Notes: generated by a model not told the origin, from the sequence alone. Shown: positions 1-6,488, counted from the stretch's first letter. The stretch is 6,577 bases of DNA from Spirochaetia bacterium (GCA_021286925.1 JAJTBL010000107.1:1-6577); one strand, 5' to 3'. Made by a program: numbers and translations.

Positions 1-966
1 CCAGTCGCTTCAACGGGAATGAAAAACTCTCCGCGGCCGACCGCCATGTATCTGGTGGATTCCAACGCGGCCATGGCCATGAATGCCCTCCATATTTCAG
101 CGCTCGGCGACATCCTGAACGATAAGGAAATTTCCTTCCAGTTCAAGCGCGATTATTTTTCGCTGAAAACCCGGATCAACTCAAAAATGTGGAATCCTGA
201 AGAGGGTTTCTACTATGACCTCGACGCCCAGGAACAGCAGGTCAAGACAAAGACCATCGGCACCTATTGGCTTCTGCTCGCTGAAATTCCCAACGAGGAG
301 CGGGCCGAAAAGCTCATTCAGAAGCTCAAGGACCCCGCATATTTCGGCACGGAAAATCCATTCCCGACTTTGTCCGCGGATCATCCGCTCTATGACAGGA
401 AAGGCAACGGTTATTGCGGTTCTGTTGTCCCCGCATTCACGTTCATGGTGATCAAGGGGCTGGAAAAATACAACTTCTACGAATTTGCCCGTGATTGCGC
501 CATCCGCCATCTCTATTTTGTGCTCGATACGATGCATCAAAACAGTGAGCATCGTGAAGGCGGGCATCAGCGGGATCATAAACCGATTGTGTGGAGCGCT
601 TATCAGCCGCAATCGGAAGGCAAGGCCCACTGGGATGCGGTTCCCGATTGGCCGTACCCCCATTACTTGCCGTTCAACGGTCTCACGACGGTGACGCTCA
701 TGATTGAAAACATCGTCGGGTTGTATATATCGCTTCCGCGCAAAACCGTCGATTGGATCATCCCCAATCTGGAAATCATGGGCATTGAAAACCTTTCCTT
801 GAAACGCAACATGATTACCATTCTGTCCAGCAAGTCCGGACGGGGCTGGGAAATCCACATGGAAAGCGAAAAGCTGTATTACTTTACTATCAATGTCATC
901 AATAAGAAGAAAAAGACGCTGCCGATCCCTTCAGGCAAGTGCTCCATGCTTATCGACAAAATTTAA
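1..966 (+). CDS. C-terminal part of a GH63/trehalase-like (MGH1-like) alpha/alpha-barrel glycosidase homologue, 5'-truncated by the window; probably inactive
   Basis: The frame is open from base 1 and the family has a large region before this point, so the gene starts outside the window; the ATG at 19 is probably internal. The visible 321 residues match the second half of the catalytic (alpha/alpha)6 barrel of trehalase-like glycosidases: a GMxNSPR motif at 16-36, a WNPEEGFYYD segment near 190-225, a GxVxPAFTFMVIKGLEKY helix near 417-471, a W-x-A-Y-x-P motif near 592-606, and a C-terminal beta region ending at TAA 964-966. Family members carry Asp in GMDNSPR (general acid) and Glu in WE-x-Y-x-P (general base). 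Here these are Lys (codon 22-24) and Ser (codon 595-597), and the conserved Trp of GSVW is Val. The fold assignment is good. Loss of hydrolase activity is inferred from an alignment made by eye. A binding or regulatory role is possible. The gene converges on the minus-strand genes to its right. Confidence 0.8.
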   Translation, partial: PVASTGMKNSPRPTAMYLVDSNAAMAMNALHISALGDILNDKEISFQFKRDYFSLKTRINSKMWNPEEGFYYDLDAQEQQVKTKTIGTYWLLLAEIPNEERAEKLIQKLKDPAYFGTENPFPTLSADHPLYDRKGNGYCGSVVPAFTFMVIKGLEKYNFYEFARDCAIRHLYFVLDTMHQNSEHREGGHQRDHKPIVWSAYQPQSEGKAHWDAVPDWPYPHYLPFNGLTTVTLMIENIVGLYISLPRKTVDWIIPNLEIMGIENLSLKRNMITILSSKSGRGWEIHMESEKLYYFTINVINKKKKTLPIPSGKCSMLIDKI

Positions 967-1057
967 GGCTGAGCCTGTGCCGAAACTCGGTTAGTTTTGC
1001 GATTGGCTCTGCGTTTTCTCGAGATCCCTGAGAGCTGGCGGCGAAAACGGGCGGCAT
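950..1057 (-). CDS. possible small ORF, 35 aa, with strong ribosome binding site
   Basis: On the minus strand, ATG at 1057-1055 opens 35 codons ending in TAA at 952-950. The product begins MPPVFAASSQGSREN and is basic toward its C-terminus (FRHRLSLKFCR). A consensus AGGAGG lies at 1070-1065, exactly 7 nt before the ATG. Further upstream is a -10-like TAAAAT (1090-1085, five of six consensus bases) with only a weak -35. The last 17 bases overlap the 3' end of the glycosidase-like gene in antisense. The ORF lies about 90 nt beyond the stop of the LiaF-C-like gene, so it could be read from that transcript or from its own promoter. I recognise no family, no signal peptide and no membrane segment. 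It also overlaps an inverted repeat, so it may be a chance ORF within a repeat or structured element. Confidence 0.3.
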   Translation of the reverse strand: MPPVFAASSQGSRENAEPIAKLTEFRHRLSLKFCR

Positions 1058-1147
1058 AAGGCTGCCTCCTCTCATTGCATCCGCATTTTAAACGCCTCTC
1101 AGGTGTCTCGAAGCTTGTATATCGAATTTTTCTGCCGTCAAACGAGC
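967..1147. other. convergent intergenic region, structured
   Basis: This 181-bp stretch lies between the converging stops of the glycosidase-like gene and the LiaF-C-like gene. It contains a weak hairpin (980-983 with 987-990) followed by TTAGTTTT, a 16-bp imperfect inverted repeat (1019-1034 and 1096-1111), an inner hairpin (1050-1055 with 1061-1066) and a T5 run at 1127-1131. A small minus-strand ORF starts inside it. The region probably holds transcription termination signals for one or both flanking genes, but no classical stem plus U-tract terminator is clear. Confidence 0.6.
1019..1111. repeat. imperfect 16-bp inverted repeat with inner hairpin
   Basis: The left arm TCGAGATCCCTGAGAG (1019-1034) and right arm CTCTCAGGTGTCTCGA (1096-1111) are reverse complements at 14 of 16 positions, with 8 contiguous pairs at the inner end and 6 at the outer end. 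The 61-nt interior contains a second stem, 1050-1055 with 1061-1066 (one G-T wobble in plus-strand RNA), with a 5-nt loop. As plus-strand RNA this is a long stem capped by a hairpin, placed after the glycosidase-like gene. It could be a bidirectional terminator, a small structured RNA, or a copy of a dispersed miniature repeat. The sequence alone does not decide between these. Confidence 0.55.
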
Positions 1148-1759
1148 CTAGACTGACTTCACGACAATCGAACCCATCAGCGCCAGGCCGGAAATTTCGA
1201 CATACGGCAAATTGCGGTCTATTCGCTGTTCTACGCCTTTCTGGATATGCGCTTCGCCCATGAAGGGGAAGGCGGACATCCTGACCGGCAGGCCGCGGGG
1301 GACCAAAATCCTGATTTCGCCCATGATGGCGATCGCTTCTATCTTCAGCCGTCCCGGGGGAATGGCGGTTTCCGTGAGGTCAAGGGTTGTACTGCCCATG
1401 AGGGTGATACTGGTCGCGGAGTCCGAATTGAGCCAGTCGCCGACCATTTTCCGGTCGCCCATGATGCAGGGCAGAAATTCCGGACTGCCCTGGCGCCGTT
1501 CTATCAGATAACTGCCTGGCTGGGACAGTGTGTCGGGGGTTCGCTCGCGGCGGCTGGAAAGCGGCGCGGTGCCGCGGCTTGATGTCGCGGGGGCTGGAAC
1601 CGGAAGGTCCGCGACTTGGCTTGTGATGCCATCGATGGAAAGCGCTTTCTGGATTCTGTCAGCGCGAACTTCATATTCTTCGAGCGTAATTTTGCCCAAA
1701 GCATAGGCTGAGGTCAGGTTATCAAGCGCTCGCTGGCGCTCCGGTTCAAATGCATCCAT
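1148..1759 (-). CDS. DUF1707/SHOCT-like N-terminal domain plus LiaF C-terminal-like domain protein
   Basis: This 203-aa protein begins at ATG 1759-1757 with GAAGG (1770-1766) 6 nt upstream. Residues 1-50 (RQRALDNLTSAYALGKITLE and following) match the short helical DUF1707/SHOCT-like module. Residues about 53-92 are a Pro/Ser/Arg-rich linker that looks disordered. Residues about 96-203 resemble the C-terminal domain of LiaF/YvqF-type cell-wall stress proteins, a beta-rich domain marked by a recurring hydrophobic-Met-Gly motif at residues 100, 121, 146, 167 and 195, including LMGSTTLDL and IMGEIRILVP. There is no signal peptide and none of the transmembrane helices that precede this domain in LiaF, so it is probably cytosolic or peripherally membrane bound. 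In Firmicutes LiaF inhibits a LiaRS two-component system; no such partners are visible here, so a sensing or scaffold role is only inferred. It follows the UMP kinase gene by 78 nt on the same strand. Confidence 0.8.
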   Translation of the reverse strand: MDAFEPERQRALDNLTSAYALGKITLEEYEVRADRIQKALSIDGITSQVADLPVPAPATSSRGTAPLSSRRERTPDTLSQPGSYLIERRQGSPEFLPCIMGDRKMVGDWLNSDSATSITLMGSTTLDLTETAIPPGRLKIEAIAIMGEIRILVPRGLPVRMSAFPFMGEAHIQKGVEQRIDRNLPYVEISGLALMGSIVVKSV

Positions 1760-1805
1760 ATTCGACCTTCACTTTGATGACCGCAAGGGCTCATCAGTCA
1801 GATAT

Positions 1806-1826
1806 GAGCCTGCGTGCGCAGCGCTC
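1806..1826 (-). other. stem-loop between UMP kinase and LiaF-C-like genes
   Basis: In minus-strand RNA, GAGC-g-CTGC pairs with GCAG-GCTC around a GCAC loop: eight base pairs with one bulged G, starting 11 nt after the UMP kinase stop. No U-tract follows, so it is not a standard intrinsic terminator. It may weaken readthrough into, or stabilise RNA upstream of, the LiaF-C-like gene. Confidence 0.35.
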
Positions 1827-1837
1827 AATGGGAATCT

Positions 1838-2560
1838 CTAGCCAATCATTGTACCGATAAATGCTTTTCCGTCAAGGATTTTGAAAAGATTGTCCAGGTC
1901 CTTGCCCGAGGCGCAGACCACCTTGATGCCGACTTTCTCCGCTTTTTCGGAGGCAATCGGGTCGAAGGGCAGGTTGGCGCCCGGTGTCCAGGTACTGCCG
2001 ACCATCGCCCGGTACTCAGGCCAGCTGATGGCGTCGATGGGCGCCGCGGTTGGGTCTTTGCGGGGATCAGCGGTATAGACTTTGGCGATATTGGAAAGAT
2101 TCAGCACCATAGACGAGCCGAATCGCTCGGCAAGCCAGACTGCGTCAAAGTCCGTGGAAAATCCGGGCTTCCAGCCCGCCGCGACCAGGATTCGGCCTGA
2201 AAAGGCGATGTCCGCGGAGGGGTCGGTCACGACGGCATCCTGGCAGAGCGGTCCGAACACGGATTTGACCAGCTGGGCGTTCAATCGTGTCGCCGCGATG
2301 CCGATCCAGTCCAGGGTTGTGTCGAGGTTTGCGCCCGGCTGGAGGCTTGGCAATGCGGCTGCGGTTGTTTCGAGGAATTTTTTGTAGGCGTTCTGATAGA
2401 TTCGCGCCGGTCCGCCGCCGCCGATCACCATGATGAGGCGGTGTTCCGGATGTTGTGCCAGCCAGGCGGTGATCCGCTCTGCAAAGGCCGCAATAAAGTC
2501 GGTGTCCGGTCCCTCTGGCGGCGCGACAATGGAGCCGCCCAGCGAAATTGCATAGAGCAT
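1838..2560 (-). CDS. pyrH: UMP kinase, archaeal/spirochaetal type (amino acid kinase fold)
   Basis: The 240-aa product is predicted to transfer phosphate from ATP to UMP, giving UDP in pyrimidine nucleotide synthesis in the cytosol. It follows the amino acid kinase fold throughout: an ISLGGS phosphate-binding loop at residues 5-10, VIGGGGPARIY at 45-55, a DWIGIAATRLNAQL helix at 84-97, the NLSNIAKVYTADPRKDP nucleotide-binding segment at 154-170, and the closing SWPEYR ... PFDPIAS region at 179-204. These motifs match the archaeal/spirochaetal UMP kinase group better than standard bacterial PyrH, which opens with a KLSGE-type loop. Two ATGs are adjacent at 2563-2558. AGGAGG at 2571-2566 is 5 nt from the second and only 2 nt from the first, so I chose the second. 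Standard bacterial pyrH usually lies with tsf and frr; neither is here. Fosfomycin-kinase-like or isopentenyl phosphate kinase relatives are less likely. Confidence 0.85.
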   Translation of the reverse strand: MLYAISLGGSIVAPPEGPDTDFIAAFAERITAWLAQHPEHRLIMVIGGGGPARIYQNAYKKFLETTAAALPSLQPGANLDTTLDWIGIAATRLNAQLVKSVFGPLCQDAVVTDPSADIAFSGRILVAAGWKPGFSTDFDAVWLAERFGSSMVLNLSNIAKVYTADPRKDPTAAPIDAISWPEYRAMVGSTWTPGANLPFDPIASEKAEKVGIKVVCASGKDLDNLFKILDGKAFIGTMIG

Positions 2561-2565
2561 CATGC

Positions 2566-2573
2566 CCTCCTTC
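2566..2573 (-). promoter_or_regulatory. Shine-Dalgarno deciding the UMP kinase start
   Basis: GAAGGAGG on the minus strand is a near-perfect anti-16S match. It is 5 nt before the ATG at 2560-2558 and 2 nt before the overlapping ATG at 2563-2561. The spacing favours the 2560 start and argues against an upstream in-frame TTG at 2623. The rest of the 93-nt gap back to the HAD gene (2561-2653) is partly AT-rich but shows no convincing -35/-10 pair and no clear terminator. Confidence 0.7.
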
Positions 2574-2653
2574 ACTTGATTTCTAATTCTGTAAAACCGC
2601 TCATCCGATTTTTTCTCTATCAAATTTTGCGCTTCCGGCGAGCGGCGTGTTTT

Positions 2654-3343
2654 TCAGTTCAGCAAGCGATAGCTGTCACGCAGGGTGCTCCTCAGCTGGC
2701 TCGCATGGCTGAACACGATGCCGTGCAAACCGCATTCCCGCGCGGCCTGGATGTTCGCCGGGCTGTCGTCGATGAAAAGACAAGCTTCGGCATCTGTCCC
2801 CGCCCGTTCGACACAGGTTCTGTAGATTTCTTCCTGCGGTTTGAGCTGTAAAAGATCGCAGGAAAGCAAAATATCGTCAAACAGACTGATCCAGTCGATC
2901 TCGCCGCAATACCGCGAGGCGCCGAAGATTTCGGCTTTGCCCTCCTCATTCATGTTGGACAGAATCATGAGCCTGAAATCGCGGCGCTTCAGCTCCTGGA
3001 TGATGCTGACCGTTTCGGCGTTGATGGTAAACCAGCTCTGCATGTCCCAGCGGATAAGCTTCGACACGTCTTCAGCGAAAACTGATGTGCCGTAATGCGC
3101 GCCTACGTTGTTCCAATAGGTGAAAGCATCGATAAGGCCCTGATCGTAGGGAGGCCGCTCCAGTGTATATTTCGCGATGAATTCCGCAAGGTCTGCTGAA
3201 GGACAGAAAAAATCAGCCATGGCCCGGGCGCAGGCGCTGTCCTGATCCATGGTAATGACTCTGCCGCAATCAAAAATCACGGTGGAAATTTCCGGTGCTG
3301 TCGTATCCAAATGTTCCTCGCTTGCAGCCAAGCCGCATTTCAT
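2654..3343 (-). CDS. HAD-superfamily hydrolase, YihX-like phosphatase
   Basis: The 229-aa protein has all four HAD motifs: nucleophile Asp25 in VIFDCGRVIT (residues 22-31), Ser129 in LMILSN, Lys168 in LKPQEEIY, and the acidic pair Asp192-Asp193 in LFIDDSPANI. The helical segment between motifs I and II (about 35-110) fits a class I cap. The second residue after the nucleophile is Gly rather than Asp (DxG), a form seen in YihX-type sugar phosphatases and in the N-terminal domain of epoxide hydrolases. A small phosphorylated metabolite such as a sugar phosphate is a plausible substrate, but specificity cannot be read from sequence. The start ATG overlaps the stop of the S41 lipoprotein gene as ATGA (3343-3340). 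There is no good Shine-Dalgarno of its own, so translation is probably coupled. The first 20 residues precede the conserved core and are not supported by the family. Confidence 0.85.
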   Translation of the reverse strand: MKCGLAASEEHLDTTAPEISTVIFDCGRVITMDQDSACARAMADFFCPSADLAEFIAKYTLERPPYDQGLIDAFTYWNNVGAHYGTSVFAEDVSKLIRWDMQSWFTINAETVSIIQELKRRDFRLMILSNMNEEGKAEIFGASRYCGEIDWISLFDDILLSCDLLQLKPQEEIYRTCVERAGTDAEACLFIDDSPANIQAARECGLHGIVFSHASQLRSTLRDSYRLLN

Positions 3344-4812
3344 GGAATCAATTCGAGCGCATGCTCGAAGACTGTATCGATTCCGTTCTGGTAATCGTCA
3401 AAATCAGGCCACACAAGGTGCTCCGCGGACGGCTCCAGCACTTTTCGCGGCGGAAAGAGCCCGGTGCTTGTGTCATACGTCCAGAGCCTGCTGGAACGCC
3501 CGATAATCAGCCCTGAGGCAGGCAGGGAGAAGCGTTTGACTTCACCGTAATGGCGGAGCGGCTCGATCAGCGGTTCCCCGATGAGGATTGCGGTGCCGGT
3601 GCTTTGGTCCTTCCCGCCGCAGGCCTTGATGATGTCAGCGGCGTTCTGCATGGCGGAAGAAAAAGTTGTCCCGCTGATCAGGATGATAACGCCGCCCTGC
3701 TCCGCGGATACCTGCTTTTTTGCAAGAGCCTGCGCAAAGCGGTACCCCGGCATGGAGTTGCCCCCGGAGTTGAATCGGAGATCCACAATGAGGTGATCCA
3801 GGCTTGTCTGCTGGCTTCCCTTGTCAGGCAGCAGGGCCAGGACTTCCTGCAAAAGCGGCCAGGCAGCCTGGTCGCAATCATCATAGCGGAGATAGATGCT
3901 TGAAGAGTGCTCAGGAATATAATCGTACCACCAGTGTGCTTCCGGGTGGCTTCTGGTGAAGGGAATAGATGGGATCGAATCGAGAACCCGGACCCAGTGA
4001 TTATCCTGTCTGGATACAAGGGGAACCGAAAGCTTTTCTTCAGCGCCCTCACGCAGAACTGTCAGCGCAAGTCCTTTCTCATCCGCCATGCCCAGATGCC
4101 GCATAAGATAGGGGTTCATGAAGGATTCCATGATTTCACTTCGGACTGCATGCGCGTAGAGATACGGCTCGGTTTCTTTGCTGACTGCCGATTCGATACT
4201 CAGATAGGGCGCTATCTGCTGAATGGCTTCCTGGGTGGTAAAAGACCCGATCCTGGTGACAATCAGGCCCAGGTATTCAGTCTGGGGCTGGTTGATTGCC
4301 GCGATTCTGAGGTCCCAATGCTCCATGGGAGCATCAGCCCCTTCATAAGCATAGCACGAGTCTAGAAAAAAACGCATCGCCACAGGGAAGATTTCCGACG
4401 GCGAAGCATTGATCCGGGTATGCCCGTCCCCCACCGCCGCCAGCGATCGCTGGATGCCTGGAATGGCTGTGTCTGCTGGGCTTCCGATGAGGTTGTCCGC
4501 GGTTTCCATCGTATGCTGAAGTGCTTCGATTTCCTGAATGAAGGCCTGCCGCGCCACTTCGTCGGAAGCCAGTTTTGGATGCTTTATTATTTCGTTTTTT
4601 AATAAAGAAATATCAGAAAGCCACGCCTGAACGTCCAGATCATCGGCGGAAGGCGGGATTGTTCCCCACTGCAAGGGCGTAGTACAGCTGGCCGCGGACA
4701 CCAAAAAAACTGCCAGAAAAAGGATCAAAGCAAAACCGGACCCCAAAGTATGATGCAAGCCAGCACCTTTCTGCCGAATTGCCTGTTCCCTGATGTTTAT
4801 CTGAACTGCCAT
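3340..4812 (-). CDS. lipoprotein with S41-family (tail-specific protease-like) peptidase domain
   Basis: The 490-aa product starts at ATG 4812-4810, with AGGGG about 7 nt upstream and 17 nt after the stop of the RocB-like gene. A signal peptide with a hydrophobic core (FALILFLAVFLVSAAS) ends at Cys43. The lipobox is loose (A-A-S-C), as is common in spirochaetes, so a membrane-anchored lipoprotein outside the cytoplasm is predicted. Residues about 55-150 are helical and end in VGDGHTRI (His131), a motif of S41 peptidases. The catalytic core shows VDLRFNSGGN at about 343-352, then ISGTTFSSAMQNAADI at 379-394, where Ser386 is the likely nucleophile. Near the end, EHLVWPDFDDYQNGID resembles the C-terminal segment of this family. 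The GKG-type Lys of CtpA Ser-Lys enzymes is absent, replaced by a GEPLIEPLRHYGEV region. The substrate is unknown; degradation of extracytoplasmic peptides or proteins is inferred. Its stop overlaps the HAD start. Confidence 0.82.
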   Translation of the reverse strand: MAVQINIREQAIRQKGAGLHHTLGSGFALILFLAVFLVSAASCTTPLQWGTIPPSADDLDVQAWLSDISLLKNEIIKHPKLASDEVARQAFIQEIEALQHTMETADNLIGSPADTAIPGIQRSLAAVGDGHTRINASPSEIFPVAMRFFLDSCYAYEGADAPMEHWDLRIAAINQPQTEYLGLIVTRIGSFTTQEAIQQIAPYLSIESAVSKETEPYLYAHAVRSEIMESFMNPYLMRHLGMADEKGLALTVLREGAEEKLSVPLVSRQDNHWVRVLDSIPSIPFTRSHPEAHWWYDYIPEHSSSIYLRYDDCDQAAWPLLQEVLALLPDKGSQQTSLDHLIVDLRFNSGGNSMPGYRFAQALAKKQVSAEQGGVIILISGTTFSSAMQNAADIIKACGGKDQSTGTAILIGEPLIEPLRHYGEVKRFSLPASGLIIGRSSRLWTYDTSTGLFPPRKVLEPSAEHLVWPDFDDYQNGIDTVFEHALELIP

Positions 4813-4829
4813 ATATGAACCCCTGATTT

Positions 4830-6482
4830 TCAGCCCAGAATGCCCTGTACCAGCCGCCAGATGATTTCCGGAAGCTGTTTGAAAGCATACACGGCATGGA
4901 CGCGTTCGCCCATCTGGTGGTAGTCGCGTCCCCATGGGCCGATATTGATGACAGGACAGCCGATGTTGCCGCCTTCGCCCTCTTCCAAAGTCGAGTCGAT
5001 GACAGGTGACTGGCTGGCCAGATAAATCCGTTGTTCCCGGGTGTCGGCGGGGGCGAGAAAGCTCATATCCGAGATTCCGGGAAAATATGGCCGAACGCGC
5101 ACCGCTGTTCCAGTTTCCAGGGAATATGCGGAAAGGGTTTCGCGCAGGAGCGAGACGAAATTCTGGTGCCGTTCGCCATCCAATTCCGCTCGTGCGTAAT
5201 AGGGCGGTGCAAAACCGATGACGGCCGCCGGGCCCTCGATTGCCGTGTATGGCAGGAGGTGGTTCAAAATAAAAATAGTCTGGAGAACCTGGTCCTCGGG
5301 ATGCTCTTTTGCAGCGAGATTTCGAATTGTCTGCACAATGCCGGGGCTGGTGCGTTCCGCCCGCTGAGAAAACTCGGAAAATTCGATAACGGCTGGCTGG
5401 GCGGCAGGGAGCTTGAAATGCTCGGATATCCGCCGTGACAGGGTGGATGCCCGTTCTCTGAGCAGGGAAATCGCCTTGTTCATCGCTGATTGGGTGATCC
5501 GGCGGATGTTTTCCATGATGTCTTCGGGATTGCGCTGGTGGCTCAAAAGATTGACCGCACAGAAGACGGAAGAGGGGGTTGTCACATCATAGTGGGTACG
5601 AGATTCGCGGAAGTAGAGAATAGTTGGCGGCGGTGCTTCTTCGCCCGGTGCAGCCTGCCGCTCCTGCATTGCATCCGGGTTGCATTCGATCTCGCGCGCA
5701 AACTCAGAGGCGGTGAGGACGGCATTGATACCGTCAAAGGGAGCGCCGGCATGGGTGCACTGGCCCAAAAAATAGACAAATGGCAATGTTTTGCCGACCG
5801 AGCCGGTAAAAACTGCGCGGCCTGCTTCGCCGTTTTCCTTATCGACTGCTGAATCGAGGTTGAAAATTGCCGCTGGCTTCAGCCCATGCTGTTTCAAGAA
5901 TTCCGGAAGCATGGCGCGGGCGGCTTTCATGCCGTGGCTTTTTCCTTCTTCATCCGCAACCGCGAGAAAAAGAATGTTGCCGGTTCGTTCATAGGGTGAG
6001 GCAAAGCGGGCGAGCACCGAAATGCCGGCAGCCAGGCCGCTTTTCATGTCCAAAATGCCGCGTCCGGGGATAAATTCTCCCGATTGGATGTCTTCCTTCA
6101 ATTGGTACAGCGGATTGTCTTTGCTTGAAACCTCGGCCAGCTGTTCCAGCATTTTCTCACTCAGGGTTTCCGGGTCGAATGCCCATGGCTCCAGAGAACC
6201 ATACATGCTGGTCTGGACTACATCATAATGGCCGGTCAGAATCAGGCAGTCTTTGCCTTTGCCCCGCACGAGCGCAGTCAGATTGCTCCGCTCCTTCGGA
6301 TCCCCGGGGATCTCGTGGAGCCGCAAATCTTCGGGATGGTCACGGAAATAAGGGATCTGGCTGATGATATCCAGTAAAAAGGCGGGAAAAGCTTTTTCTC
6401 CCGATGTGTCGGTGATGCTGGCATTCCTTGTCAGCGCAATCGAGAGACTTCGAACATCATTAAAATCTATTGTTTTGCTCAT
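4830..6482 (-). CDS. M20-family metallopeptidase, RocB-like
   Basis: The 550-aa protein is close in length to RocB of Bacillus arginine-utilisation operons and carries the full M20 metal site: His85 and Asp87 in TGHYDVV, Asp145 in GRGILDMKSG, catalytic Glu178 and ligand Glu179 in VADEEGKSHG, Asp210 in IFNLDSA, and His522 in GPWGRDYHQMGERVHA. His244 in GQCTHAGAPFDG marks the inserted lid/dimerisation domain. The PYFPGISDMSFL segment near 465-476 is typical of the RocB branch. It is predicted to be a soluble, two-metal (probably zinc) amidohydrolase acting on a small peptide or acylated amino acid; the true substrate of this branch is not established. The ATG at 6482 is preferred over an in-frame TTG at 6500; neither has a Shine-Dalgarno, and the leader is AT-rich. 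It is the first complete gene of the minus-strand series, with the S41 lipoprotein gene 17 nt downstream. Confidence 0.88.
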   Translation of the reverse strand: MSKTIDFNDVRSLSIALTRNASITDTSGEKAFPAFLLDIISQIPYFRDHPEDLRLHEIPGDPKERSNLTALVRGKGKDCLILTGHYDVVQTSMYGSLEPWAFDPETLSEKMLEQLAEVSSKDNPLYQLKEDIQSGEFIPGRGILDMKSGLAAGISVLARFASPYERTGNILFLAVADEEGKSHGMKAARAMLPEFLKQHGLKPAAIFNLDSAVDKENGEAGRAVFTGSVGKTLPFVYFLGQCTHAGAPFDGINAVLTASEFAREIECNPDAMQERQAAPGEEAPPPTILYFRESRTHYDVTTPSSVFCAVNLLSHQRNPEDIMENIRRITQSAMNKAISLLRERASTLSRRISEHFKLPAAQPAVIEFSEFSQRAERTSPGIVQTIRNLAAKEHPEDQVLQTIFILNHLLPYTAIEGPAAVIGFAPPYYARAELDGERHQNFVSLLRETLSAYSLETGTAVRVRPYFPGISDMSFLAPADTREQRIYLASQSPVIDSTLEEGEGGNIGCPVINIGPWGRDYHQMGERVHAVYAFKQLPEIIWRLVQGILG

Positions 6483-6488
6483 AATAAA

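Noticed and set aside
181..858. Long minus-strand open frame of 225 codons
   Set aside because: It is antisense to the glycosidase-like gene, whose plus-strand translation has clear family motifs. The minus-strand product shows no recognisable domain.
980..998. Intrinsic terminator after the glycosidase-like gene
   Set aside because: The stem is only 4 bp (CCGA with TCGG) and the following T-run is interrupted, so it is too weak to call as a terminator.
2561..2623. Extension of UMP kinase to a TTG at 2623
   Set aside because: The strong Shine-Dalgarno at 2571-2566 is placed for the ATG at 2560, and the family begins at the LYAISLGGS segment.
2441..2851. Plus-strand open frame of 136 codons
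   Set aside because: It overlaps the UMP kinase and HAD genes in antisense, crosses their intergenic gap and has no domain signature.
3907..4365. Plus-strand open frame of 152 codons
   Set aside because: It lies wholly antisense inside the S41 lipoprotein gene, which has a signal peptide and catalytic motifs.
4813..4935. Upstream extension of the S41 lipoprotein to an in-frame start at 4935
   Set aside because: It would overlap the end of the RocB-like gene and put 41 extra residues before a good signal peptide. The ATG at 4812 has a ribosome-binding site.
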